Shown: positions 28,730-37,586 of the stretch, one piece after another | How positions within the stretch are numbered: the stretch's first letter is position 1 | How the letters are laid out: each line of letters opens with the position of its first letter | Assembly (NCBI GenBank): GCA_023382595.1 | Contig: JAHDWB010000001.1 | Coordinates: 620,001 to 684,000, forward strand | Origin: Anaerolineales bacterium | Lineage (GTDB): Bacteria; Chloroflexota; Anaerolineae; Anaerolineales; Villigracilaceae | DNA: 64,000 nucleotides | Direction of reading: 5' to 3' | The notes under the pieces: generated by a model | The model's input: the letters and a program-made list of their open reading frames with translations, nothing else | The model's database searches: none | Told to the model about the DNA's origin: nothing | Made by a program: the position numbers and the translations under genes

Positions 28730-29746
28730 TTACTGTCCACTATCTATGACTTCTTCAGTTGATTCGTCAACATCAGCCATGCGGTAGTACGGTCCATGCG
28801 GATGTACGACGCTGATAAATTCGGGGGTGATTTGGCGCGCGACCAACGAGTCAACCAGTGATTGATATATACGCACCTTCAAGAGCATGTCCTGCGCGCC
28901 TGTGCCAAAAACAACCCGCCATCCACGCGGATCGTCCCAGCCCAAGCCGTCAGCGGTGGAATAGGTCAGGGTCGTGTTGGCAGGCACGAGCGGGGCAAGG
29001 AGGCGGATGGCTTCCACCAGATCCTGTGCCATGTACGAAGGCGGGCTGAGCGGATCATCCGATGGAAGACCGGCAGGCGGAGCATCCAAAGCAAGGACGG
29101 AAGCGAGACCTTCCACAACACCTCTGGGACGGAATGCAACGCCGTTCGCGTCGATCCATGTGACGCCCTCGCCTTCCTGCTGCCAGAAGAGGATAGGCTG
29201 ACGCTCCACGACCGTGACCTGAACCTGATTCGGCAAGGAAACCTTGACTTCCGCTGAAAGCAGTTCGGGATAGCTCAACAACAGGCGCGTGCGAACTTCC
29301 TCCGGCTGAATGGTGAAGATGGATTCGCCGCTGACGCCAAGCACGCCGTTGATCTCTTCGCGGCTCAAGCGGCTGTTACCAAGCACCGTCGCAGCAGGAA
29401 CGTGAAAGTATGGAAGCGACAACACAAGATAGATGCCGACGCCAAGCAAAAGCGCAATGAGCAAGGATGCCATTCTCCAGTTCATGTGGAAGCGCGGCAT
29501 GGAGAACTGCGGGAGGGAGAGCTTCGGCTTATGCAACTGCATGGAAGGCAGACCCAGCGAGGCGTTGAAGCGGCGGCGCGATTTCTGCTTGGGCGCAACA
29601 GCGATCGGAATAGTCGGTGTGCGCGAAGTGACTTTCACCATCGGCTTGAGGGCGCGGGTCTTGGTCTCCAGCAATTCTTTGGTGGAGCGCTCGGCGCGGC
29701 GGCGACGGACTTGTTCGGAACGGCTAAGATTACTTTTATTGCTCAT
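28730..29746 (-). CDS. ftsQ: Cell division protein FtsQ/DivIB
   Basis: 338 residues. A long basic cytoplasmic N-terminus (1-91), one membrane segment (about 93-111), then a POTRA domain (FHVPAATVLGNSRLSREEI..., about 113-182) and the FtsQ beta domain (VTVVERQPILFWQQEGEG). Bitopic divisome protein that links FtsL/FtsB-like partners and the septal synthase. The start overlaps the ddl stop by ATGA. Confidence 0.93.
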   Translation of the reverse strand: MSNKSNLSRSEQVRRRRAERSTKELLETKTRALKPMVKVTSRTPTIPIAVAPKQKSRRRFNASLGLPSMQLHKPKLSLPQFSMPRFHMNWRMASLLIALLLGVGIYLVLSLPYFHVPAATVLGNSRLSREEINGVLGVSGESIFTIQPEEVRTRLLLSYPELLSAEVKVSLPNQVQVTVVERQPILFWQQEGEGVTWIDANGVAFRPRGVVEGLASVLALDAPPAGLPSDDPLSPPSYMAQDLVEAIRLLAPLVPANTTLTYSTADGLGWDDPRGWRVVFGTGAQDMLLKVRIYQSLVDSLVARQITPEFISVVHPHGPYYRMADVDESTEEVIDSGQ

Positions 29747-30858
29747 GCCATCCTCCGGCGTTCGGTGCGGTCACGCTGGGATTTGCGATCCAGCGCAAGT
29801 TCGATCAGACGGTCCACAAGTTCGGTGTAGGTCATGCCGCTTGCCTGCCACAGTTTCGGATACATGCTGATGGATGTGAACCCGGGAATGGTATTCAATT
29901 CATTCAGGTAAATTTGGTTCGTATCCATTTCAACGAAGAAATCGGCGCGTGCCATGCCTGCACAATCAATGGCTTTGTAAGCGCGGACGGCATACTCGCG
30001 GATCTTCCCGGTCACTTCATCCGGCAGTTGCGAAGGGATGACCAAACCCGATGTGCCATCCACATATTTGGATTCATAGGAATAGAATTCACGGCTTGGC
30101 AAAATCTCGCCACAGACTGATGCCTGTGGGTCTTCATTGCCCAGCACACTGACTTCCACTTCGCGGACGTTCCCTGCCCCGCGCTCGATCAACACACGGC
30201 GGTCATAGCGGGCGGCGTCCAGCAAGCCTTCGGCGAGGTCGGAGCGGCTGATGCATTTGCTGATCCCAACGGAGGAGCCGAGGTTGGCAGGCTTGGTAAA
30301 GAAGGGATACGCACCCATCGCTTCGACTTTTTCGATGACAGCGTCAATATCCTTCTCGATCTCGCTGCGCAGGACAAGGATCGAATCGACAATCGGGATC
30401 CCGTTCGCGCGCATCACATCCTTGAAGATGCCCTTGTCCATGCCGACGGATGATCCCGCCACACCCGCGCCGACATACGCCACATCCGCCATTTCGAACA
30501 AACCTTGGATCGTTCCATCTTCACCGAATGGTCCGTGCAAAACAGGGAAGAACACATCGATTGCAGCAAGCGTTTCAAACTTCTCACCGATTTTGGTGGA
30601 GCGTAACACATGCACGGATTGACGCGATGCAGGTTCGGTAGGAGGGATGACGCGCTCGAGACCGCTGACGTCATTTTTCTCAAAAGCATCCAGCACGTTC
30701 GAGCCGGTCAACCAATTGCCGTCGAGCGTGATCCCGATCTGAGTGACGTCATAGCGTTCGGGGTCGAGCACCGAGAGCACGGAACGCGCGGACATCAGCG
30801 AAACATCATGTTCGCCTGAACGTCCACCAAATAGAACTGCCACTCGAAGTTTCTTCAT
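29743..30858 (-). CDS. ddl: D-alanine--D-alanine ligase
   Basis: 371 residues from ATG 30858, which starts one base after the murB stop; an upstream in-frame start inside murB is rejected. It makes the D-Ala-D-Ala dipeptide that MurF adds. Motifs: VLFGGRSGEHDVSLMSA, FPVLHGPFGEDGTIQGL, AGSSVGMDKG, ARADFFVEM and NELNTIPGFTSISMYPKLW (metal and D-Ala binding). Complete ATP-grasp enzyme. Confidence 0.96.
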   Translation of the reverse strand: MKKLRVAVLFGGRSGEHDVSLMSARSVLSVLDPERYDVTQIGITLDGNWLTGSNVLDAFEKNDVSGLERVIPPTEPASRQSVHVLRSTKIGEKFETLAAIDVFFPVLHGPFGEDGTIQGLFEMADVAYVGAGVAGSSVGMDKGIFKDVMRANGIPIVDSILVLRSEIEKDIDAVIEKVEAMGAYPFFTKPANLGSSVGISKCISRSDLAEGLLDAARYDRRVLIERGAGNVREVEVSVLGNEDPQASVCGEILPSREFYSYESKYVDGTSGLVIPSQLPDEVTGKIREYAVRAYKAIDCAGMARADFFVEMDTNQIYLNELNTIPGFTSISMYPKLWQASGMTYTELVDRLIELALDRKSQRDRTERRRMA

Positions 30859-30859
30859 T

Positions 30860-31789
30860 CTATGCGTTCCAATCACCGACCAACTCAACTTCCAATTCCA
30901 ACTTCACGTTGAACTTCTCGAGCACCGTTTTTTGCGCCAACTGAATCAACGCGCGGATATCCTCCGCCCGCGTCTCGCCATGATTGATGAAAAAATTTCC
31001 GTGCACCGTGCTGATCTCAGCATTGCCGATGCGCATCCCTTTCAAGCCCGCGGCTTCGATCAAGCGCCCCGCATGATCGCCTTCGGGATTTTTGAACATG
31101 GAACCCATGCTGGCTCCCGGCGGCTGGGTCGCTTTTCGGCGTGCGCTGAATTGTTCGATTTTAACAGACGCTTCCTCTTTCGTTGAATTTTTTAACTTCA
31201 ACAATGCGCTTAATATGATCCCTTTTATTTCGCCGCGCTTCAACACGCTGGTGCGATATCCGTATCCCATTTGTCCAACGGATAATTTCTCGCGCCCGTT
31301 CCTTGTCAATAACTCAGCCCAAACCAGGTTGTCGTTCATATCGCCGCCGAACGCGCCGGCATTGCCATACACCGCGCCGCCCACTGTGCCAGGGACCGCG
31401 GCAGACCATTCGAGTCCAGACAAACCTTTGGATGCGCAACGCTTTGCCAGATTCGCAATGACGACTCCCGCCTCACACCAGACCTGAGGCTGGTCGCCCG
31501 TCTCGAAGCGGATTTCCTTCGCCCGATTCAAAACCACGACCCCACGAAAACCATTGTCACTGACCAGCACATTCGAGCCGCCGCCGAGGATGTAATACGG
31601 AAGGTCATGTTCCCAGATCAACTGCATGACATCCGCCATTTCATCCGCGGATTTGACCGTCACCAGCACATCCGCCGGTCCGCCGATGCGCGCAGACGTA
31701 TACTGCGCAAGAGCGGCATGCTCTTGGACAGCGTCGCCAAACTTCTGGCGCAATACATCAACGGCGGAAAGTGTATTGGTCATAAACAT
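30860..31789 (-). CDS. murB: UDP-N-acetylenolpyruvoylglucosamine reductase MurB
   Basis: 309 residues. FAD enzyme reducing the enolpyruvyl group to make UDP-MurNAc. FAD domain motifs YTSARIGGPADVLV and ILGGGSNVLVSD, the GAVYGNAGAFGG loop, the catalytic serine in GASMGSMFKNP, and the C-terminal glutamate region. ATG 31789 or 31783 could be used. It precedes ddl by one base. Confidence 0.95.
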   Translation of the reverse strand: MFMTNTLSAVDVLRQKFGDAVQEHAALAQYTSARIGGPADVLVTVKSADEMADVMQLIWEHDLPYYILGGGSNVLVSDNGFRGVVVLNRAKEIRFETGDQPQVWCEAGVVIANLAKRCASKGLSGLEWSAAVPGTVGGAVYGNAGAFGGDMNDNLVWAELLTRNGREKLSVGQMGYGYRTSVLKRGEIKGIILSALLKLKNSTKEEASVKIEQFSARRKATQPPGASMGSMFKNPEGDHAGRLIEAAGLKGMRIGNAEISTVHGNFFINHGETRAEDIRALIQLAQKTVLEKFNVKLELEVELVGDWNA

Positions 31790-31795
31790 CGGTCT

Positions 31796-32017
31796 TTATC
31801 CACGTTCTTCCGTGGGTGGTTTCTTCTGCTCCAAATGCGCGATCAATCTCTTCAACACCTGCGGTTTGACCTGCTCCTCGCGCGGCTCCGCAGATTCGAT
31901 CACTGCCGAGAGCGCAGTCTCGTGCTCGTCCCTGGCATGGACGAGGATCATCTTCAATGGAGGCAGGGCAATCACCTCGGTCGAAGGGAGAAGCGTGGCG
32001 TTCTTTTTGTCTTTCAT
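31796..32017 (-). CDS. Small soluble protein between murC and murB
   Basis: 73 residues from ATG 32017 with SD AAGGAAG; a TTG 3 bases earlier is not needed. Sequence starts MKDKKNATLLPSTEVIALPP and ends VLKRLIAHLEQKKPPTEERG; no membrane segment or known motif. It is embedded in the dcw operon, 9 bases after murC and 6 before murB, so it is presumably co-expressed with the wall genes. Function unknown. Confidence 0.7.
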   Translation of the reverse strand: MKDKKNATLLPSTEVIALPPLKMILVHARDEHETALSAVIESAEPREEQVKPQVLKRLIAHLEQKKPPTEERG

Positions 32018-32026
32018 CAAACTTCC

Positions 32027-33409
32027 TTACATCTCTTTCAACAAGCCGGAACTGATCTGGTCGGCATCACCAGCGGAAAGGACGATGACCACATCGCCCG
32101 CGCGAAGATTCTTCAACAGATAATCCTTTGTCTCATCCAGCGACCCGCTGTAACGGGCGGATGGATGCGGCATGGCGCTGACCACTTCCGCAGAGGAAAA
32201 ATCCTGTTTGGGTTCGCGCGAGGCATAGATTTCCGTTACGAGCACCTCATCCGCGTTTTCAAAGGCGCGCGAAAATTCAAAGAATAACATTTGCGTGCGC
32301 GAATACGTGTGCGGCTGCCAAACTGCCCAAATGCGGCGGTCCGGGTATCGCATCTTCGCGCCTGCCAGCGTGGCGCGGATCTCGGTTGGATGATGGGCGT
32401 AATCGTCAATGATGGTCACGCCGTTGCGTTCGCCGCGGACCTCAAAGCGGCGCCCCGTGCCGTTGAATTGAGAAAGCGCGTCCGCCGATTCTTGAAGCGG
32501 AAGTCCCAGCGTGGCGGCAACAGACAAGACAGCCAAGGCATTGCGCACGTTATGCTCGCCCGGAACTTGCAGGGAAACCTTCAACGCCTCCGCAGATGAA
32601 CCGATATTGGTCGTCGCAGTAAAATCGAACCCGCCCCGATCGTTCGGTTTGAGCGTGCGCGCCTGCATCCACTGCGGGCTGTTGATGGTCATCTCGCCCT
32701 GCACACTATACGACACCACATTCAATCCTTTGCGCCGCGCATGGGTCAACAATGTAACCGCGCCTTCGTCCTCCGCGCAGGCAACCAGCGTGCCGTCGGG
32801 AGGAAGCAGGTCGACGAAATTTTGGAAGGCGGAGTACATATCTTCGAAGGTCGGATAATAATCAGGATGGTCGTGTTCCAAGTTGGTGATCACTGCAATT
32901 TGAGGCTTCAGCCCAAGGAACATACGGTCATATTCATCCGCTTCGATGACGAAGAGATCGCCCTTGCCGGCATGGGCATTGGTCTTGAGGTTATTAAGCG
33001 TGCCGCCCACAATAAAGGATGGATCGCGCCGCATCGCATACAGCGTCCATGCGATCATGGCGGAAGTGGTGGTCTTTCCGTGCGTACCGGCGACGGCAAT
33101 GCCCGTCTTTTCGGACATCAACTGACCGAGGAAATCCGAACGCTTGTATACGGGGATTCCTGAACGCTTCGCCGCTTCGACCTCGGGGTTGTCCTCCTTG
33201 ACTGCGGAGGAACGCACCACCCAATCCGCTCCGGTGACATTGCGCGGATGATGCCCGATGTAAATAGTGACACCCGCATTCTGCAAATCCACTGCGAATT
33301 GGGAAAGGGCGCGGTCGGAACCTGTCACTTCGTAGCCGCTCTCCTTGAGCAGACGCGCGATGGCAGACAGCCCCGAACCCCCAATGCCGATAAAGTGGAC
33401 ACGTGTCAT
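32027..33409 (-). CDS. murC: UDP-N-acetylmuramate--L-alanine ligase MurC
   Basis: 460 residues. Adds the first residue (usually L-Ala) to UDP-MurNAc. N-terminal Rossmann FIGIGGSGLSAIARLL, ATP loop VAGTHGKTTTSAM (about 107-117), LEHDHPDYY and the DDYAHHPTEI motif in the C-terminal domain. Complete. Confidence 0.97.
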   Translation of the reverse strand: MTRVHFIGIGGSGLSAIARLLKESGYEVTGSDRALSQFAVDLQNAGVTIYIGHHPRNVTGADWVVRSSAVKEDNPEVEAAKRSGIPVYKRSDFLGQLMSEKTGIAVAGTHGKTTTSAMIAWTLYAMRRDPSFIVGGTLNNLKTNAHAGKGDLFVIEADEYDRMFLGLKPQIAVITNLEHDHPDYYPTFEDMYSAFQNFVDLLPPDGTLVACAEDEGAVTLLTHARRKGLNVVSYSVQGEMTINSPQWMQARTLKPNDRGGFDFTATTNIGSSAEALKVSLQVPGEHNVRNALAVLSVAATLGLPLQESADALSQFNGTGRRFEVRGERNGVTIIDDYAHHPTEIRATLAGAKMRYPDRRIWAVWQPHTYSRTQMLFFEFSRAFENADEVLVTEIYASREPKQDFSSAEVVSAMPHPSARYSGSLDETKDYLLKNLRAGDVVIVLSAGDADQISSGLLKEM

Positions 33410-33431
33410 GAGCAGGCGTTTTCCAATTCCA

Positions 33432-33977
33432 TTAGATATACACGACGATGATGAAGATCAGGATAATGATGACGGCAAAATAAATACCCGGCTCGCCTAG
33501 AAAACGCGGCGGCATGTATGCCATCATGCGGGTGATGGTATCTACAATGCCCGGGTCGGTTGCCGGGCTGATGATATTCGGGAATGGATAGCGGGCATCA
33601 TGGTTGTAAAACAGGGCGGTACCTGCGATCAGATAGCCATTGAAACCACCTAACACCGCACCAAAGAGTGCATCCTGTAAACGCTCGCGCGCCGCCTTGG
33701 ATGCAAAGCGATTAATGGCAACCGTCTGGTATCCAAAATAGACCAGCGCAACCAGAATGATGATGCGCACCCAAAACAGGGATTTGAGCGCTTCCGGGGT
33801 TTGACCGGACTCAGCGAGCGTTCGCACAAGTGGAACGTACTTCTCCAACAGCAGGTTCACCGCGAGCGCGGTCACCACGCTGAAGGCGACCAGCAATTCC
33901 TTCGCCCAGCCGCGGATGGCTCCGATCACCCCAAAAAGGATGACGTACATCCAGAAGATATAGACAACACTCATCAT
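33432..33977 (-). CDS. CvpA-family membrane protein
   Basis: 181 residues with four membrane segments and the CvpA-like N-terminus (MSVVYIFWMYVILFGVIGAIRGWAK is split between TM1 and the GxxRGxxxE-like turn GAIRGWAKELL). The start overlaps the murG stop (ATGA). CvpA proteins are linked to envelope and colicin V export phenotypes, but the mechanism is unclear. Its place inside the dcw cluster suggests an envelope role. Confidence 0.78.
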   Translation of the reverse strand: MMSVVYIFWMYVILFGVIGAIRGWAKELLVAFSVVTALAVNLLLEKYVPLVRTLAESGQTPEALKSLFWVRIIILVALVYFGYQTVAINRFASKAARERLQDALFGAVLGGFNGYLIAGTALFYNHDARYPFPNIISPATDPGIVDTITRMMAYMPPRFLGEPGIYFAVIIILIFIIVVYI

Positions 33978-35071
33978 AAGATTTTCTCTCCTGCCAGCTT
34001 AAGCAACCGGCTGGCGATCACATCCGAGGCATGCGGAATGGACAATCGCTTCATCGCTTCACGCATCGCTTCACGCTTGTTGCGGTTCGTCAGGATATCC
34101 TTTACTACGGGTAAAAGTTCGGTGTTCAACAATTCATCTTGAAGGATGACAGCGGCATTCTGCCCGGCAAGGTAATCCGCGTTGACCTTTTGGTAGCGCC
34201 ACGCATAAGGATATGGCACAAGCACGGCGGGAAGTTCAAAGAGGGGATATTCTCCCAGCGTGGATGCGCCCGCACGCGAGAGTACCAGGTCTGCGCAGGC
34301 AAGCGCGGCGCCCATTTCATGCAGATACGGCATGATGTGATAACGGTCCTTCAAATGCGGACGCAATTGCAGGGCGGCTTTTTCGACAGTCTCCCAGTCC
34401 AAAAAGCCTGTGATATGGATGACCTGTGCCACGTCGAGCAACTCATTGAGACTGCCCAGCACTGCTGTATTGATGGAACGCGCGCCCTTGCTCCCGCCGG
34501 TGATGAGCAGGACGGGTTTGGCGGAATCCAGCCCAAAGTGCTGAAGAGCCTCGTCGCGGGACCAGGCAGAAAGGTCGGCGCGAAGCGGGTAGCCTGAGAC
34601 GATGATCCGCTCGGGGTGTGAGAAATATTTCTTCGAGTCGGGCGCGGTCACGGTGATGACATCCGAAAAATAGGCAAGGAATTTGAGCGCGAGACCGGGT
34701 TCGATATCCGGCACGAACAGCACGGTGGGAAGATTATGCCCTGCGAGCGCCATCGGCGCGGCGACATATCCGCCCGTAAAGAACAACGCATCCGGCTGGA
34801 ACTCGCGCAGGATGCGGCGCGACTCAACCACACCGCGCGCGAGTTTGGCGAGGTTGCCCGGCAGTGCGCGCAGACCAACGCCATGCACGCCCGCCGCAGG
34901 CACGGAACGATACGGGATGCCCGCGCGAGTCACGAGTTCCTCCTCCATGCCGCCTTCACCGCCAACCCACAGGGTTTCAGCGTTTGGATGCCTGTTCTTC
35001 AGCGCGTCGAGAACGGCGAGCGCGGGATACACCCCGCCGCCCGTTCCCCCAGCGCAAATTAGCAACCGCAC
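33974..35071 (-). CDS. murG: Lipid II synthase MurG
   Basis: 365 residues. Transfers GlcNAc from UDP-GlcNAc to lipid I. The GTG at 35071 is chosen because GGAGGT lies exactly 6 bases before it; the ATG-ATG further upstream overlaps that SD. N-terminal LLICAGGTGGGVYPALAVL has Gly where most MurG proteins have His in GGTGGH. The UDP-GlcNAc motif (ITGGSKGARSINTAV) and C-terminal LSRAGASTLGEYPLFELPA are intact. Overlaps the ftsW 3' end by 95 bases, which is unusually long. Confidence 0.93.
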   Translation of the reverse strand: MRLLICAGGTGGGVYPALAVLDALKNRHPNAETLWVGGEGGMEEELVTRAGIPYRSVPAAGVHGVGLRALPGNLAKLARGVVESRRILREFQPDALFFTGGYVAAPMALAGHNLPTVLFVPDIEPGLALKFLAYFSDVITVTAPDSKKYFSHPERIIVSGYPLRADLSAWSRDEALQHFGLDSAKPVLLITGGSKGARSINTAVLGSLNELLDVAQVIHITGFLDWETVEKAALQLRPHLKDRYHIMPYLHEMGAALACADLVLSRAGASTLGEYPLFELPAVLVPYPYAWRYQKVNADYLAGQNAAVILQDELLNTELLPVVKDILTNRNKREAMREAMKRLSIPHASDVIASRLLKLAGEKIL

Positions 35072-36233
35072 TATACGACCTCCATTCATCATCCGTCACT
35101 GTCGCTTCGCTTGCCTGACGGGAAACGTTGAACAAAATTCCCAGCGCCGCCAGCGTGGTGACAAGGTTGGAACCGCCCGCGCTGACGAAAGGCAGGGCGT
35201 TGCCCGCAAACGGCAACAGACCGACCATGACCGCCATGTTGATCAGCGCTTCCATGCCGATCCAAATGACCAGACCCGCCGCAAGCATCGTGCCAAGCAT
35301 ATCCGGTGCGCGGCGCGCAATGACCAATCCGCGCCAGACGAGAAAACCATATAAACCGATCAATATCACGCCGCCAAACCAGCCAAGTTCCTCCACCACG
35401 ACCGCGAAGATACTGTCCGTCGGCGGGACGGGCAAGCCCGTCACTTTGGAAAGCGACCTGCCAATGCCAACACCGAACCAGCCGCCGTTGACGATCGCTT
35501 CGAACGAACGCCTCACATGATACGACGCCTGAAGCGGATCTTTGATCCCTGCAATGAAATCGTTGACGCGCTCCTGCCCGGTCGCGCTGACCGAAACCAC
35601 CAGCCAGGCGGCAAAGATGGCGATCACCAGCAACGCGCCGATCTGTTTCAAGTCACCGCCGGCGAGAAAGAAGAGCAGACCGCCCAGGATCAAGACCGTT
35701 CCCGCCGCGCTTAAATCCGGCTGCTGATAGATCAAACCGCCGACTACCCCGAGGATCACGCCAAGCGGAACCAAGCCGAGCGAAATATCCTGCAGGAATT
35801 CGCGTTTGGCATACAACCAGACGGAAAGATACAAAATCGAAACCAGTTTCGCCAACTCCGAAGGCTGAACCGAGCCATCGAATACAGCGCGCTTGGCATT
35901 GAAGCGGATCTCGCTCATCAACAAGACAACGAGCAGCATGCCGACCGTCAACGCCATGGCGGGCACAACGAATTTGCGCCAATGATGATAATCAAAAAAC
36001 GCAAGGATGGTCGCGATCACCACGCCAATTCCAAGCCACATCAACTGGCGGTTGAACATATGCATCCTGTCGCCATACGCGGCGTGAGAGAAATCCCATG
36101 AAGCCGAATACAGCATTGCCATCCCGAACACGACCAACGCCACCACGACCACCAGCAATGGCAGGTCAAATCCGCGCACAAAACGGGCGGAAGTCGGCGT
36201 CAGCCGTTCTTTTATGAAAGTTCCTGCACCCAT
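34977..36233 (-). CDS. ftsW: SEDS septal peptidoglycan polymerase FtsW
   Basis: 418 residues, ten membrane segments. SEDS glycosyltransferase that works with the class B penicillin-binding protein encoded by ftsI. Motifs LYSASWDFSH, KRAVFDGSVQPSELAKL and PPTDSIFAVVVEELGWFGG. The last about 50 residues form a basic tail (WGNGRRGVSRARRSRRAEEQ) whose DNA also encodes the MurG N-terminus. ATG 36233 overlaps murD by 22 bases. Confidence 0.93.
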   Translation of the reverse strand: MGAGTFIKERLTPTSARFVRGFDLPLLVVVVALVVFGMAMLYSASWDFSHAAYGDRMHMFNRQLMWLGIGVVIATILAFFDYHHWRKFVVPAMALTVGMLLVVLLMSEIRFNAKRAVFDGSVQPSELAKLVSILYLSVWLYAKREFLQDISLGLVPLGVILGVVGGLIYQQPDLSAAGTVLILGGLLFFLAGGDLKQIGALLVIAIFAAWLVVSVSATGQERVNDFIAGIKDPLQASYHVRRSFEAIVNGGWFGVGIGRSLSKVTGLPVPPTDSIFAVVVEELGWFGGVILIGLYGFLVWRGLVIARRAPDMLGTMLAAGLVIWIGMEALINMAVMVGLLPFAGNALPFVSAGGSNLVTTLAALGILFNVSRQASEATVTDDEWRSYSAVANLRWGNGRRGVSRARRSRRAEEQASKR

Positions 36234-37585
36234 TTTCGAAACGCTTCTCCTCTCTCGGCAAAATCCTTGAACTCATCGTAACTCGTGCCGCCCGGCGATA
36301 ACAGGACAACATCGCCAGCAGATACGACTTCCGCGGCGAGTGTGACAGCATCCTTAAGATCCTTCGCGCGACGGACATCCACGCTTCGTTCTCCGCCGAT
36401 GCCTGTCACTATTTTCTGGATCATCTCCCCCGCCTCACCGAACACCACGAGGTGATCCACGCGGTCGCAGATCAATCTGGCAAGCTCACCCCAGGGAAGG
36501 TTCTTATCGCGCCCGCCCAGCATCAGCACAATCGGCTCATCAAATGCATGGACAGCCGCCATACTGCGTTCGGGAGCGGTCGCGATCGAATCGTTGTACC
36601 AACGCACGCCGTTCAACTCGCGGACCAATTCCAACCGATGCGGCACGCCGCGGAATTCCTCCACGGCTTCGAGCATGGCATCCAGTTTGAAGCCCGCCGC
36701 ATGACCTATGGCGAATGCGGCAAGCACATTGGCGATATTATGGTCACCGCGCAAACCCACTTTCTCGCGCAACATCAACGGGACGTACGCAAATCCATCA
36801 CGCAGGCTCAACAACCCATCGTGCAAATATGTGCCGTTCAAACCTTCTTCCAGATCGCGCAGACTGAACTCAAATAGTTTGCCTTGTACACGGTTGCGCA
36901 AATTCCACGCGCCTGCATCATCCCTGCCGAGGATGGCAGTGTCATCCGCAGATTGGAATTCCAGAATCCGCGCTTTGGCGTTGGTGTATGCTTCCATCGT
37001 GCCGTGGCGGTCGAGATGATTGGGCGTAATATTCAGAATCGCCGCGATGTTCGGAGAGAGCGTCATCTGATCCAGTTGGAAAGATGACAATTCCATGATG
37101 GCGAGGTCATCCACCTGCATCTCGTCCACATAGTTGATGAGTGGATCGCCGATATTGCCGCCGACAAATGCGCGTTTGTCATACATCAACTTCGCCATCT
37201 CCCCCACCAGCGTCGTAGTTGTCGTCTTGCCAGCCGAGCCGGTGATGCCGATGGTCTTGCAAGGGACGACTTCCATGAATATCTGCGAGTCGTTGGAAAG
37301 CGGAATGCCGCGCTTGACGGCTTCCTGCACGATCGGCAATGTCAACGGAACGCCGCCGGAGAGACAAAGCACATCGGTCTCATCCAGCAGCTCAAGCGGA
37401 TGCCCTCCCAATGCCCACGTCACTTTCGTATCAGTGAGAGAGGCTTGGGCGGAGGCAAGTTCGTCCGCATGACGGGAGTCGCTCAAGGTCACGCTTGAAC
37501 CGTGATGGTCAAGCCAGCGGGCGAGGGCGAGACCTTGTCTCGCCGCTCCCAAAATGAGGACGCGGGTTCCATTCCAATTCGTCAT
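36212..37585 (-). CDS. murD: UDP-N-acetylmuramoylalanine--D-glutamate ligase MurD
   Basis: 457 residues from ATG 37585, one base after the mraY stop. Adds D-Glu. N-terminal VLILGAARQGLALARWL, ATP loop GITGSAGKTTTTTL (113-126), NITPNHLDRHGTMEAY and C-terminal LLSPGGTSYDEFKDFAERG (usually SPAxxSxD). Complete. Confidence 0.97.
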   Translation of the reverse strand: MTNWNGTRVLILGAARQGLALARWLDHHGSSVTLSDSRHADELASAQASLTDTKVTWALGGHPLELLDETDVLCLSGGVPLTLPIVQEAVKRGIPLSNDSQIFMEVVPCKTIGITGSAGKTTTTTLVGEMAKLMYDKRAFVGGNIGDPLINYVDEMQVDDLAIMELSSFQLDQMTLSPNIAAILNITPNHLDRHGTMEAYTNAKARILEFQSADDTAILGRDDAGAWNLRNRVQGKLFEFSLRDLEEGLNGTYLHDGLLSLRDGFAYVPLMLREKVGLRGDHNIANVLAAFAIGHAAGFKLDAMLEAVEEFRGVPHRLELVRELNGVRWYNDSIATAPERSMAAVHAFDEPIVLMLGGRDKNLPWGELARLICDRVDHLVVFGEAGEMIQKIVTGIGGERSVDVRRAKDLKDAVTLAAEVVSAGDVVLLSPGGTSYDEFKDFAERGEAFRKWVQELS

Positions 37586-37586
37586 C

